From NCBI GenBank assembly GCA_041658955.1, contig JBAZZE010000017.1, positions 1 to 18,584 of the forward strand: a stretch of 18,584 nucleotides of DNA. The letters run 5' to 3'. Below, piece after piece: positions 1-7,285 of the stretch. The first letter of the stretch is position 1. Each line of letters starts with the position of its first letter. This stretch comes from UBA2283 sp041658955 (GTDB taxonomy: Bacteria > Patescibacteriota > Microgenomatia > UBA12405). The notes below the pieces were generated by a model that was not told the DNA's origin, did no database searches, and saw only the letters and a program-made list of their open reading frames with translations. The position numbers were made by a program, and so were the translations under genes.

Positions 1-45
1 GTCAAAAAAGTAGCTATCAACAAGTTAACTAAGTTTTCTCAATAG
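1..45 (+). CDS. possible C-terminal end of an upstream gene (partial)
   Basis: Frame 1 is open from the left edge and reads VKKVAINKLTKFSQ before a TAG at 43-45. Fourteen Lys-rich codons fit a gene tail but are too few to name a product or exclude chance. The other two forward frames close by position 32. The rest of 46-96 shows only the pfkB-family promoter. Confidence 0.25.
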   Translation, partial: VKKVAINKLTKFSQ

Positions 46-84
46 TAGTTCCTTTGTTTTCTCGCATCTATCCTATTTGTGCAT

Positions 85-90
85 TACAAT
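85..90 (+). promoter_or_regulatory. -10-like element TACAAT of a leaderless promoter
   Basis: TACAAT (5/6 to TATAAT) ends exactly 6 nt before the ATG at 97. A start site 6-8 nt downstream of the -10 would fall on or next to the start codon, giving a leaderless mRNA. There is no purine-rich ribosome-binding tract in front of this ATG and no clear TTGACA-like -35. The same arrangement recurs before other operon-leading genes in the window. Confidence 0.55.
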
Positions 91-96
91 TAATCC

Positions 97-1017
97 ATGT
101 ACGACGTTATTAGTCTTGGTGCTGCCACAGTTGATATCTTTGTAAAATCAGATGGTTTCTCATTACAAGGCGATAAAATAGCCATAACCTATTCCAGCAA
201 ATATGAGATGTCCGACAGTCTGATTTGTTCAGGTGGTGGTGCTACCAATTCATCAGTTTCTCTTTCCCGGCTAGGGTTAAAAACTAGTTGTGTTTCCCTT
301 TTGGGTAACGATCCATTAAGTCTTTATGTCTTCAATGACCTCAAAGAAAATAATGTCAGTACTGACAACCTAGTCCACCTCAATAAAGAAGATACTGATT
401 ATTCAGTTATTTTAGTTGGCCCCGACGGTGGGCGGACAATTGTTACCAATCGCGGAGTTAGCCGCCTTGAAAATGAGAATCTTAATTGGGATAAAATTTC
501 TCAGACAAGTTGGTTTTATATCACTTCACTTGAAGGCAACCTTGATTTATTAGAACAATTAATTGGTTTTGCTTCTGAACATCAAATCCGAATTGCTCTA
601 AATCCTGGTAATCGTGAATTAATGGATAGTAAGCGACTTATTCCCTTACTATCTCACGTTGATTTTCTTTTGTTAAACGGTATCGAATCAGAAACCCTTA
701 CTGGAGTTCACGTAAACGAAGGAAATTATTGGGAGACACTTCTCAGTTATGGCGCCAAAATTTCTGCAGTTACCAATGGTCGCCAAGGAGCCTATGTTCT
801 GACGTCCGAGGAAAAATTATATTCACCAATTATCAATACTACTCCAGTAGATGAAACTGGTGCTGGGGATTCATTTGGATCGGCTTTCGTTGGCGGTATT
901 ATCAATCGACTTTCACCAGCTGATTCACTTTTTTGGGCCATTAAAAATTCTGCTTCTGTAGTTTCGCGTTTGGGTGCCAAAACCGGACTTCTCACCCTAG
1001 CCGAAATCAAACAATAG
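97..1017 (+). CDS. PfkB/ribokinase-family sugar or nucleoside kinase
   Basis: A 306-residue cytosolic kinase, a normal length for the PfkB (ribokinase-like) family, which phosphorylates sugars or nucleosides with ATP. The N-terminal strand MYDVISLGAATVD and the GGGATN segment (residues 46-51) form the substrate-binding side. NGIESET (194-200) is the usual N-x-x-E metal/ATP element. DETGAGDSF (252-260) is PfkB signature 2; D258 should be the catalytic base and GAG the anion hole. The substrate cannot be fixed by eye; ribose, adenosine or a hexose phosphate are all possible. The ATG at 97 is chosen because it opens the conserved N-terminal strand and sits 6 nt from TACAAT. It is followed after 17 nt by a same-strand membrane protein, probably co-transcribed. 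Family assignment is firm; substrate unknown. Confidence 0.9.
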   Translation: MYDVISLGAATVDIFVKSDGFSLQGDKIAITYSSKYEMSDSLICSGGGATNSSVSLSRLGLKTSCVSLLGNDPLSLYVFNDLKENNVSTDNLVHLNKEDTDYSVILVGPDGGRTIVTNRGVSRLENENLNWDKISQTSWFYITSLEGNLDLLEQLIGFASEHQIRIALNPGNRELMDSKRLIPLLSHVDFLLLNGIESETLTGVHVNEGNYWETLLSYGAKISAVTNGRQGAYVLTSEEKLYSPIINTTPVDETGAGDSFGSAFVGGIINRLSPADSLFWAIKNSASVVSRLGAKTGLLTLAEIKQ

Positions 1018-1034
1018 TCTTTTTCAAATAAACT

Positions 1035-1679
1035 ATGCTTACCAAACAGGAGATGAGTAAAAAAAAGTCATACTCATCAGATATTCCAACTGAAGAAGTT
1101 GGTGACTCATCTGAATTAAAACTCAAAAAAAAGCGCTTTTTTATTATCCTATCAATTGCCCTAACTATCGGGTTAAGTCTTGTCTTCATTATCTACCGAC
1201 AAGTTAAAGCGATTATCGCCAATCCTCAGCTTACTATTCCTAAAATACCACAGCTTTCCCTCAATAAGCCTGTAGTTACCAGTGCGGGGATAGAAGATTT
1301 AACTGCTGCCATTTCCCAAATTGTCACCATAGATCAGTCTAAGTGGAATATTGTCGTCGCTCTACCGACCGCAGTCTACAATTGGCCCAGTAATCGCACC
1401 CACTTAGATCAATCTCAAGTGTTTACCCTTACCAAAAATATATCTAAACTTTCTCCATCCAACTTATTATCAGAACTCCTTCCCCAAGGACTAATCGTCC
1501 GTGAAGAGTCTACTAGTAGCCCAGATCTCCAAAAATTAACCGCCGTAGTTTATCCACCCACCACTGAACCACTTTTTTTTGATCTCCAATATCAAGGAAC
1601 ACCAGAAGAGTTTCAAAAAATAATCACTGAGTTAGTCCCGACTATTTATTGGAGTACTATCAGTCAATCAAAACCCTAG
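1035..1679 (+). CDS. unknown single-pass membrane-anchored protein
   Basis: 214 residues that I do not recognise. A Lys/Ser-rich cytoplasmic N-terminus (1-34) precedes one strong transmembrane helix (about 35-54, ending FIIYRQ), then an extracytoplasmic domain of about 155 residues with predicted mixed alpha/beta character and no cysteines. It looks like a type II-oriented envelope protein. An alternative start at ATG 1053 (residue 7) is preceded by AGGAG, but that tract touches the ATG and is too close for a normal Shine-Dalgarno, so I keep 1035. The gene begins 17 nt after the kinase gene and ends tail-to-tail with a penicillin-binding protein gene. The two stop codons share the palindrome CTAG at 1676-1679. 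Function unknown; membrane topology reasonably sure. Confidence 0.75.
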   Translation: MLTKQEMSKKKSYSSDIPTEEVGDSSELKLKKKRFFIILSIALTIGLSLVFIIYRQVKAIIANPQLTIPKIPQLSLNKPVVTSAGIEDLTAAISQIVTIDQSKWNIVVALPTAVYNWPSNRTHLDQSQVFTLTKNISKLSPSNLLSELLPQGLIVREESTSSPDLQKLTAVVYPPTTEPLFFDLQYQGTPEEFQKIITELVPTIYWSTISQSKP

Positions 1680-1683
1680 GGTT
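1672..1683. repeat. perfect 12-nt palindrome at convergent gene ends
   Basis: AACCCTAGGGTT reads the same on both strands. Its central CTAG supplies the TAG stop of the + strand gene (1677-1679) and the TAG stop of the - strand gene (1678-1676). There is no loop and no following T-run, so it is not a classical intrinsic terminator; it may be only a by-product of shared stops. Confidence 0.6.
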
Positions 1684-3712
1684 GGGGAGTTGGTGAAACT
1701 TTTGGCGCCGGACACTTAATATCTTTCTCAGTTCCGTCAATAAAATACTCATCTCGACCACAGACATTTTTCTTAGCTACCCCAGCAGGTGGTACTAACC
1801 ATTGAGTTGATTTTCTCGAAGCTATCATTTCTCTCATAATTTTATTCCAGATCGGAGTCGCTCCTGATACTCCCGATGCCACCCAGCTCATTGGACTATT
1901 GTCATTGTTACCTACCCAAGCCGCCACCAATACATCGTTAGTCCATCCAATACACCAGTTATCTCGCAGACTATTAGTTGTCCCTGTCTTTACTGCTACC
2001 GTCTCATTGTCGATTTTAAGTTTTGAGTTTAATCCAAAAACAGGGGATCTAGCTTGATTATCACTTAGAGCACTGTTGATCAGAAATGCCAACTTTGGAT
2101 CGATTGTCTCTACTTTTACTGTTTCACTTGTAAAAACTTTTTCTCCCAAATAATTTTCTATTTTTAGTACCGGAGTCAGTTCCACTTTCTCACCCATATT
2201 GGCAAAAATACTGTATGCATTTGCTAGTTCAGTCATCTTTACCTCAGCCCCACCCAAGGCCAATGATAGCCCATATCGACTTCGGTCTTTCCAAGTACTT
2301 ATCCCCATTTGTTCCGCCAGGTCAATCATATTTTCCACACCATTGGCCGCCAATAACTTTACCGATGGTATATTAAGCGAAGAGGCTAGCGCTGTCCTCA
2401 GAGTTATGTTTCCAAGGTATTTACCATTATAATTTACCGGAATGTAAGGCTTACTTTGACCAGCAATTTTATAGACTACTTTATTATCATCAATTACTGA
2501 GGCCAGACTTTGTCCTTTTTTTAATGCCAGTAGATAATTAATTGGCTTGATTGATGAACCAGGCTGACGCAGGGCCGTGGTCACATTAAATTTTCCATCC
2601 ATGTTGGTGGCAAAATAATTTCTTGACCCCACCATTGCTAACACCTCACCCTTTTCCGGTGACAATACTACAGCTGCCCCATTTGAAATTTTTAGTCTCT
2701 CAATTGACGAAACTTCTTCGGCCACTATTTTTTCCGCCATTTGTTGTATTCGAATATCCAGGCTAGTTGTCACTGTCATTCCTCTTCTGGCAAAGTTATC
2801 ATAACCAAACTTTTTTTCCAAAAAATCCTTAACATAAAACACAAAATGAGGTGCTTGTATTGTGGGTCTATTTACTACTATATTAAGATTTTCTGACCTC
2901 ATTTCTTCAGCTTCTTTTTCGGTAATAAATCCAGCTGATGCCATTTCCGATATCACATGTTTTTGTCTTAAGAATCCAAATTTAGGATTATCTCCGGTCG
3001 GGGAATATGAGCTAGGTGCTGCTGGTAATCCAGCCAAATAGGCTGCCTCGGCTGGGGTTATTTCCCATACATTCTTTCCAAAATATTTTTTCGATGCCTC
3101 TTGAACACCATAAGTTTCTCCGCCATATGCCACTTGATTAAAATAACGTTCCAAGATCTCTTCTTTTGATAACTTTTTCTCGACCATCAATGCTAGTATT
3201 GCCTCTCTCATTTTTCTCTTCCATGTTTTTTCATTTGAGAAAAATACGCTTTTTACTAACTGTTGAGTAATGGTTGATCCACCTTGAAGTGTGCCGTTAT
3301 TTTGGCGTTTTATTATATTAAAAATCAGTGCCTGACTTATACCTTTAATCGATATTCCTTGATGTTGTAGAAAGCTCTTGTCCTCAATTGCCAGTGTAGC
3401 CAAAATCAGTGATTTGGGTATTTTCGATAATTGGACCCAACTTCTATCTTCATCCTCATAAAACTTGTAAAGCAGTACTCCATTTCTATCCAGTATTTTA
3501 GAAGATAATCGTGGAGGATTATAAATTTCATTTACATTCGGTAGTCCAACTATAACTTTCAAATACAACCAAATTAGAATGCCACTCATCCCCAAGAGTA
3601 TCGACCCTAAAAAGAGGTATGATCGGACAATTTTGAGGAAAAACTTAAGAATAGTCAGTATTGGCCATCCTAATGCGACTAGCATTTTTTTAAGTATCAG
3701 AATTGGTCGCAT
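1676..3712 (-). CDS. class A penicillin-binding protein (copy 1; transglycosylase-transpeptidase)
   Basis: A 678-residue bifunctional peptidoglycan synthase that polymerises lipid II and cross-links stem peptides on the outer face of the membrane. An N-terminal cytoplasmic/membrane segment (TM about 32-55) is followed by a GT51 transglycosylase domain with catalytic E110 in EDKSF and GGSTITQQL (144-152), and FNQVAYGG (191-198). The transpeptidase domain has S386-S-I-K389 (acyl-serine), S445-L-N447 and K575-T-G577, so all catalytic motifs are intact. The tail ends in a Pro-rich PAPKVSPTPQP. The ATG is 4 nt after the stop of the paralogous upstream copy with no Shine-Dalgarno tract, implying translational coupling. 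Class A PBP identity is near certain; the particular physiological role (PBP1a-like) is inference. Confidence 0.96.
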   Translation of the reverse strand: MRPILILKKMLVALGWPILTILKFFLKIVRSYLFLGSILLGMSGILIWLYLKVIVGLPNVNEIYNPPRLSSKILDRNGVLLYKFYEDEDRSWVQLSKIPKSLILATLAIEDKSFLQHQGISIKGISQALIFNIIKRQNNGTLQGGSTITQQLVKSVFFSNEKTWKRKMREAILALMVEKKLSKEEILERYFNQVAYGGETYGVQEASKKYFGKNVWEITPAEAAYLAGLPAAPSSYSPTGDNPKFGFLRQKHVISEMASAGFITEKEAEEMRSENLNIVVNRPTIQAPHFVFYVKDFLEKKFGYDNFARRGMTVTTSLDIRIQQMAEKIVAEEVSSIERLKISNGAAVVLSPEKGEVLAMVGSRNYFATNMDGKFNVTTALRQPGSSIKPINYLLALKKGQSLASVIDDNKVVYKIAGQSKPYIPVNYNGKYLGNITLRTALASSLNIPSVKLLAANGVENMIDLAEQMGISTWKDRSRYGLSLALGGAEVKMTELANAYSIFANMGEKVELTPVLKIENYLGEKVFTSETVKVETIDPKLAFLINSALSDNQARSPVFGLNSKLKIDNETVAVKTGTTNSLRDNWCIGWTNDVLVAAWVGNNDNSPMSWVASGVSGATPIWNKIMREMIASRKSTQWLVPPAGVAKKNVCGRDEYFIDGTEKDIKCPAPKVSPTPQP
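1896..1919. repeat. 24-nt exact repeat shared by the two PBP genes (copy A)
   Basis: Identical to 4141-4164; both encode WVGNNDNS just after the KTG motif of the transpeptidase domain. A second exact 20-nt match is at 2832-2851 and 5083-5102, in the region before the transpeptidase domain. These are paralogy repeats, not mobile elements. Confidence 0.8.
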
Positions 3713-3716
3713 TAAT

Positions 3717-5906
3717 TTATGGTTGATTTATTATAGTTGACGGTAACTGACCTCCAGTGGTATCACCTGGATTTATATTAGAAGGACAGTCTAGGCAAAC
3801 CCACACACCACTCACATCTCTCACCGCTTGGTGTTCTTGCCATTCGACATTGGTTTTTACTTCACCGTCTTTGACAATTCTATTGGTGTCCTTGTCAATT
3901 AATACGTTATTTTTAATTGGTAATCTCTTGGTAGGAGCAAATTCTTTTTTGAAATATTCAAAGTGAGAGTCACATCCACCCTCTGGTGGCAGTTCTCCGG
4001 TCAGATTACAAACTGCTATTTTTTGGACGTCGACTGGTACTACCGGTTTTTTAACTGGCTTATCTTTAAGTAAATACGTCATTACTTTATGCCATATCGG
4101 AGCTGCACCTGTGGTTCCAGAAACTAGGTAACCCATCTTGCTATTGTCATTGTTACCTACCCAAATAGTAGTTACAAAATCCGGAGAAAAACCTATGGTC
4201 CAGTTATCTCTCAAATCGTTTGTTGTCCCGGTTTTGACTGATACTTCAGGATGCCCCTTAATAGTTAGTAGCGATCCACGTCCAAACACCGCACTACGAG
4301 CCCCATCATCAGACAAAATATCGCTAATGATATAACTTGTGTCTCGAGATAAAACTCTCTCTCCTGGGATGTCCTGGTAACTCTCCAACACTTTTCCATG
4401 TCGATCGGTAATATTTAGAATCGAAACTAAGTTTTGTTTTACTCCTCCATTGGCAAATACACCAAAAGCAGTATTCATTTCCGTCATCATTACCTCACCG
4501 CCACCTAGTGTTAGTGATAGTCCATACAAAGAAGGATCCTTATAAGTAGTTATTCCCATTGCCGATGCTGAAGCCACAAAGTTTTCCAACCCCACCAATT
4601 GAATAGTTTTTACCGCCGGAATGTTAAGCGAATTTCCCAGAGAATTTCGTAGACTTTGTATTCCGTTATATCGACCACCATAATTTGTTGGACAATATAA
4701 TTTTTGATTTTCAACTTTAAAACAAGTTGGACTATCATCAAAAATCGAAGCCGCAGTTACCTTACCTAGTTCAATCCCTGTCGCATAATTAAGTGGTTTA
4801 ATTGATGATCCTGGTTGCCTAAGCGCGGTAGTTACATTAAATTTTCCTTCAATATCATTAGCAAAAAAATCTTTTGACCCTACCATTGCTAATATCTGAC
4901 CGGTTTTTGGCTCAGTAACGAGACCTGCTCCGTTTGAAATTTTTTGTTTGGCTAGTTTAGTTGTCTCTGAGGCAATGGTCTGCTGCATCATCTCTTGAAT
5001 ACTTGAATCAAGAGTAGTGGTGATTTTCAATCCACCTTCATTGACCATCTTGGCTCCGTATTTTTCAACCAGCATTTCTTTGACATAAAACACAAAATGA
5101 GGGGCTACAATTTCATCTTTATTTATGTAGTAATTCATTGTTTCTTTTTCTGCCGCCACTTTTTCCTCTTCAGTAATGTAATTTAGTTCTCTCATTCGCA
5201 TCAGTACTAGCTCTTGTCGTTTTTTGGCGGCATCAGGATGAGCAAAAGGGGAGTATCTCGTTGGTGATCCCGGCAGTCCGGCAAGCATTGCCGCTTCACC
5301 CAAAGTTAAGTCCTTAACTTCTTTATTGAAGATTCCCTTGGCGGCTGCCCCTACTCCCCAAAGAGTTCCCCCGTATGGAGTTTGATTAAAATACATTTCC
5401 AAGATTTGTTTTTTAGTGTAAAGAACTTCGGTCGATATGGTTAGTACGGCCTCTTTTACTTTCCGAGTCCAAGTCCGCTCTGGTGTCAGTAACGCATTTT
5501 TCACCAATTGTTGGGTTATTGTTGATCCACCTTGGAGTCTCTTTTGAACTATTGTTCTGAAAAGACCTCTGACAATTCCCCTCAGGTCAAAACCAATATG
5601 ACTATAAAAATTAGCATCTTCAACAGCTAGTGTTGCCTTAATTAATTTGTCTGGAACATCATCTATTTTGACAATATTCCGTCGTTTTTCTGAAAAAATT
5701 TCATAAATCAATTTTCCATTTCTATCTAAAATCTGGGAGTTCTCTGGATATATATCCGAGGTTAACTTCCTAGGGTTTGGCATGTCCCTAAGTAGTATCG
5801 CCATTCCGACTATAAAGGGGACTAATACGGCAAGAGCAATAACTAAGAATCGCTTCTTAGTAATTCCACGTATATCTATTTTTTTCTTGTTGTTTGTTCC
5901 AGCCAT
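3717..5906 (-). CDS. class A penicillin-binding protein (copy 2; transglycosylase-transpeptidase)
   Basis: A 729-residue paralogue of the next gene. A short basic N-terminus and one TM (about 20-39) lead into the GT51 domain: E96 of EDANF is the catalytic Glu, GGSTITQQL is at 126-134 and FNQTPYGG at 173-180. Transpeptidase motifs are S367-S-I-K370, S426-L-N428 and K558-T-G560, all intact. The roughly 110-residue C-terminal extension carries two cysteine pairs (C633/C645 and C704-L-D-C707) absent from the sister copy, which could form disulfides outside the cell. I take ATG 5906, not the TTG at 5909: it is the only ATG before the membrane helix. The first 50 nt overlap the end of the upstream DUF5667-like gene in another frame. 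It is followed after 4 nt by the second PBP gene. Confidence 0.95.
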   Translation of the reverse strand: MAGTNNKKKIDIRGITKKRFLVIALAVLVPFIVGMAILLRDMPNPRKLTSDIYPENSQILDRNGKLIYEIFSEKRRNIVKIDDVPDKLIKATLAVEDANFYSHIGFDLRGIVRGLFRTIVQKRLQGGSTITQQLVKNALLTPERTWTRKVKEAVLTISTEVLYTKKQILEMYFNQTPYGGTLWGVGAAAKGIFNKEVKDLTLGEAAMLAGLPGSPTRYSPFAHPDAAKKRQELVLMRMRELNYITEEEKVAAEKETMNYYINKDEIVAPHFVFYVKEMLVEKYGAKMVNEGGLKITTTLDSSIQEMMQQTIASETTKLAKQKISNGAGLVTEPKTGQILAMVGSKDFFANDIEGKFNVTTALRQPGSSIKPLNYATGIELGKVTAASIFDDSPTCFKVENQKLYCPTNYGGRYNGIQSLRNSLGNSLNIPAVKTIQLVGLENFVASASAMGITTYKDPSLYGLSLTLGGGEVMMTEMNTAFGVFANGGVKQNLVSILNITDRHGKVLESYQDIPGERVLSRDTSYIISDILSDDGARSAVFGRGSLLTIKGHPEVSVKTGTTNDLRDNWTIGFSPDFVTTIWVGNNDNSKMGYLVSGTTGAAPIWHKVMTYLLKDKPVKKPVVPVDVQKIAVCNLTGELPPEGGCDSHFEYFKKEFAPTKRLPIKNNVLIDKDTNRIVKDGEVKTNVEWQEHQAVRDVSGVWVCLDCPSNINPGDTTGGQLPSTIINQP
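4141..4164. repeat. 24-nt exact repeat shared by the two PBP genes (copy B)
   Basis: Identical to 1896-1919; see that entry. Most of the surrounding coding sequence is clearly diverged at synonymous sites, so this block is more conserved at nucleotide level than its neighbourhood. Confidence 0.8.
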
Positions 5907-6471
5907 CAATTCTAATTAATAGTTTTGTATATTTTTCACTGTCAATCTGAAATTCTTTTTCATTTCTGTGAAATATTTCTCCGTACGCCAAACCTGCCCA
6001 CAGTATTTGTTTGCGTATTTGTTTTGATTGAGCATCAACATTTTTTGCTCCCATCACTAACCCGTTGGCATATTCTAATTTATCTACGGCTTCATTGCCA
6101 GACTCAACTGCCAATCCACGTTCACCTTTCTCAGTCAGCTTTTGAAACTCTGCAATCTTTTTATCTGCCATAAGTACGGCTAATTTAACTTTATCTTCCC
6201 CACCGCTTAGTGACATCCAAATATAATCTCTGACTTTTTTAAATCCGTAAAAGACATTATTAGGTAACATTCCAGCTTGGGGTAATTTATAAGTTCCCGA
6301 GGCTGTTTCACCGTCATCAAAAGTGACTAAAAACTTCACTTCTTCATTTCTAAGTGAATCCATATCACCATCCTGAGCCATTAGACTTAGCCCCGCTCTG
6401 GCAACAGATACAAAAAGTATAACTAAACCGATCAAGACGACAAAAACTCTACCAATTATCTTCGCTAGCAT
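5857..6471 (-). CDS. DUF5667-like membrane-anchored protein
   Basis: 204 residues. One N-terminal transmembrane/signal segment (about 6-28, GRVFVVLIGLVILF core) precedes an extracytoplasmic part. Residues 69-140 read LPNNVFYGFK, then a long helical stretch with KVKLAVLMADKKIAEF, which matches the usual DUF5667 pattern: L-P-x-S/N-x-x-Y-x-x-K, then helices with repeated alanines and K/E. DUF5667 proteins are abundant in CPR and Gram-positive bacteria, and their function is not established. The gene starts 23 nt inside the end of the nucleotidyltransferase gene and its last 50 nt contain the start of the downstream PBP, so it is wedged in a cell-wall operon. The family call is from pattern recognition only. 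Confidence 0.65.
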   Translation of the reverse strand: MLAKIIGRVFVVLIGLVILFVSVARAGLSLMAQDGDMDSLRNEEVKFLVTFDDGETASGTYKLPQAGMLPNNVFYGFKKVRDYIWMSLSGGEDKVKLAVLMADKKIAEFQKLTEKGERGLAVESGNEAVDKLEYANGLVMGAKNVDAQSKQIRKQILWAGLAYGEIFHRNEKEFQIDSEKYTKLLIRIDGWNKQQEKNRYTWNY

Positions 6472-7249
6472 ATCTTATTCTATCACTTGGGTGGAAAAAC
6501 GCCGTTCTTAGCCCTACAACTTCTGAACTAATTTTTCCTTTCATGTACCACCATTGTGGCCAAAAAACTAACCAATTAATTATCGAAATCAGATCCATAC
6601 CAGTCCTTGTATTACTTCTGACCCACTTAAAATCACCCAATAATTCTTCATACCGATTTCTAACAAACTTACCCACCCAGTCATTTTCAGCCAAAAATTT
6701 CTCGTATGTGCTTTCCTTATTTAGTATCGGTACCATCAATATCGTATCCATTGCGTTCCTTAAAGTCTGTTTGTTTTTGGGTAGCTTCATTACTCCCTCT
6801 TCAATCCACAAATTAAAACACAAGTCATCTTTGTTTTCTTTAAGCCCAAACTTTCGGTGGGGAATTTTGTGTAGTGACACATACAATCTCAGCAATAGCC
6901 TATTTATCCACAAGCGATTTTGTCTGGTAATTATCATTAGGTCTATATCATCATTTTCCCGACAATACCCAGCAGCTACCGATCCGGTGACTGTTACCAT
7001 CAAAACATCTGGGAAAAATTTTGCTAGCTGGTTTATAAAATTCTCAACCTTTTCCAATTTAGATTTAGTGAAAATACTTTTTGAAGTAATTTTTACGGAT
7101 TTATAGCTCTTTAGTTTTTTTAGAAGTATCTCGTCACTATACTTTTGACTACTAATGAGTCGCTTTTTTAGTTCATCTGAGCTGTAATCTACACCAAATT
7201 GGCTTCCATATTCTCTGGTTTTAATAATCTCCCTATCCAATTGGTCCAT
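6449..7249 (-). CDS. nucleotidyltransferase-fold protein (Pol beta superfamily)
   Basis: 266 residues. The motif TGSVAAGYCRENDDIDLMII (88-107) is the hallmark of the Pol beta-like nucleotidyltransferase fold: G89-S90 binds the nucleotide phosphates, and D101 and D103 should bind the catalytic metal. No ATP-grasp, HEPN or aminoglycoside-modifying partner domain is recognisable in the C-terminal 150 residues, which are rich in Trp, Arg and Leu (for example INWLVFWPQWWYMK, 224-237). The substrate is unknown. Stand-alone proteins of this type are common in CPR genomes. It heads the - strand operon DUF5667-like, PBP, PBP. Its ATG at 7249 lies 36 bp from the divergent glycosyltransferase start, and TAGAAT lies 6 nt before it. 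Confidence 0.8.
   Translation of the reverse strand: MDQLDREIIKTREYGSQFGVDYSSDELKKRLISSQKYSDEILLKKLKSYKSVKITSKSIFTKSKLEKVENFINQLAKFFPDVLMVTVTGSVAAGYCRENDDIDLMIITRQNRLWINRLLLRLYVSLHKIPHRKFGLKENKDDLCFNLWIEEGVMKLPKNKQTLRNAMDTILMVPILNKESTYEKFLAENDWVGKFVRNRYEELLGDFKWVRSNTRTGMDLISIINWLVFWPQWWYMKGKISSEVVGLRTAFFHPSDRIRYASEDNW
6477..6482 (-). promoter_or_regulatory. -10-like element TAGAAT before the DUF5667-like gene
   Basis: On the minus strand TAGAAT (5/6 to TATAAT) lies 5 nt before the ATG at 6471, inside the 3' end of the nucleotidyltransferase gene. It may be an internal leaderless promoter giving the wall genes separate expression, but a chance match within coding sequence cannot be excluded. 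Confidence 0.35.
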
Positions 7250-7255
7250 ACCTCT

Positions 7256-7261
7256 ATTCTA
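7256..7261 (-). promoter_or_regulatory. -10-like element TAGAAT of the nucleotidyltransferase operon
   Basis: On the minus strand TAGAAT is 6 nt upstream of the ATG at 7249, the same spacing as before the PfkB gene, and predicts a leaderless or nearly leaderless transcript. It overlaps the 3' edge of an inverted repeat, TACC-TT-GGTA (7260-7269). Confidence 0.5.
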
Positions 7262-7267
7262 CCTTGG

Positions 7268-7273
7268 TATAAT
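7268..7273 (+). promoter_or_regulatory. perfect -10 element TATAAT of the glycosyltransferase operon
   Basis: A consensus TATAAT lies 12 nt before the ATG at 7286, so the transcript start would fall about 5 nt before the start codon, leaving no room for a Shine-Dalgarno site. No TTGACA-like -35 at the proper spacing is seen. The first bases overlap the TACC-TT-GGTA inverted repeat. Confidence 0.55.
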
Positions 7274-7285
7274 ATATCTCGATCT

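Noticed and set aside
1045..1053. AGGAG before ATG 1053 as a Shine-Dalgarno site
   Set aside because: The tract directly abuts the ATG, so spacing is wrong; elsewhere the window lacks such sites.
1880..5110. Direct repeats as a possible mobile element or integration scar
   Set aside because: The matches are collinear parts of two paralogous PBP genes and encode the same conserved residues.
6543..7106. A 187-codon + strand open frame
   Set aside because: It is fully antisense to the nucleotidyltransferase gene, whose catalytic motif is clear; the + strand translation has no recognisable family pattern.
7199..7285. An upstream ATG for the GT2 glycosyltransferase
   Set aside because: It lies inside the divergent nucleotidyltransferase gene and upstream of the TATAAT element; the added residues do not resemble a GT2 N-terminus.
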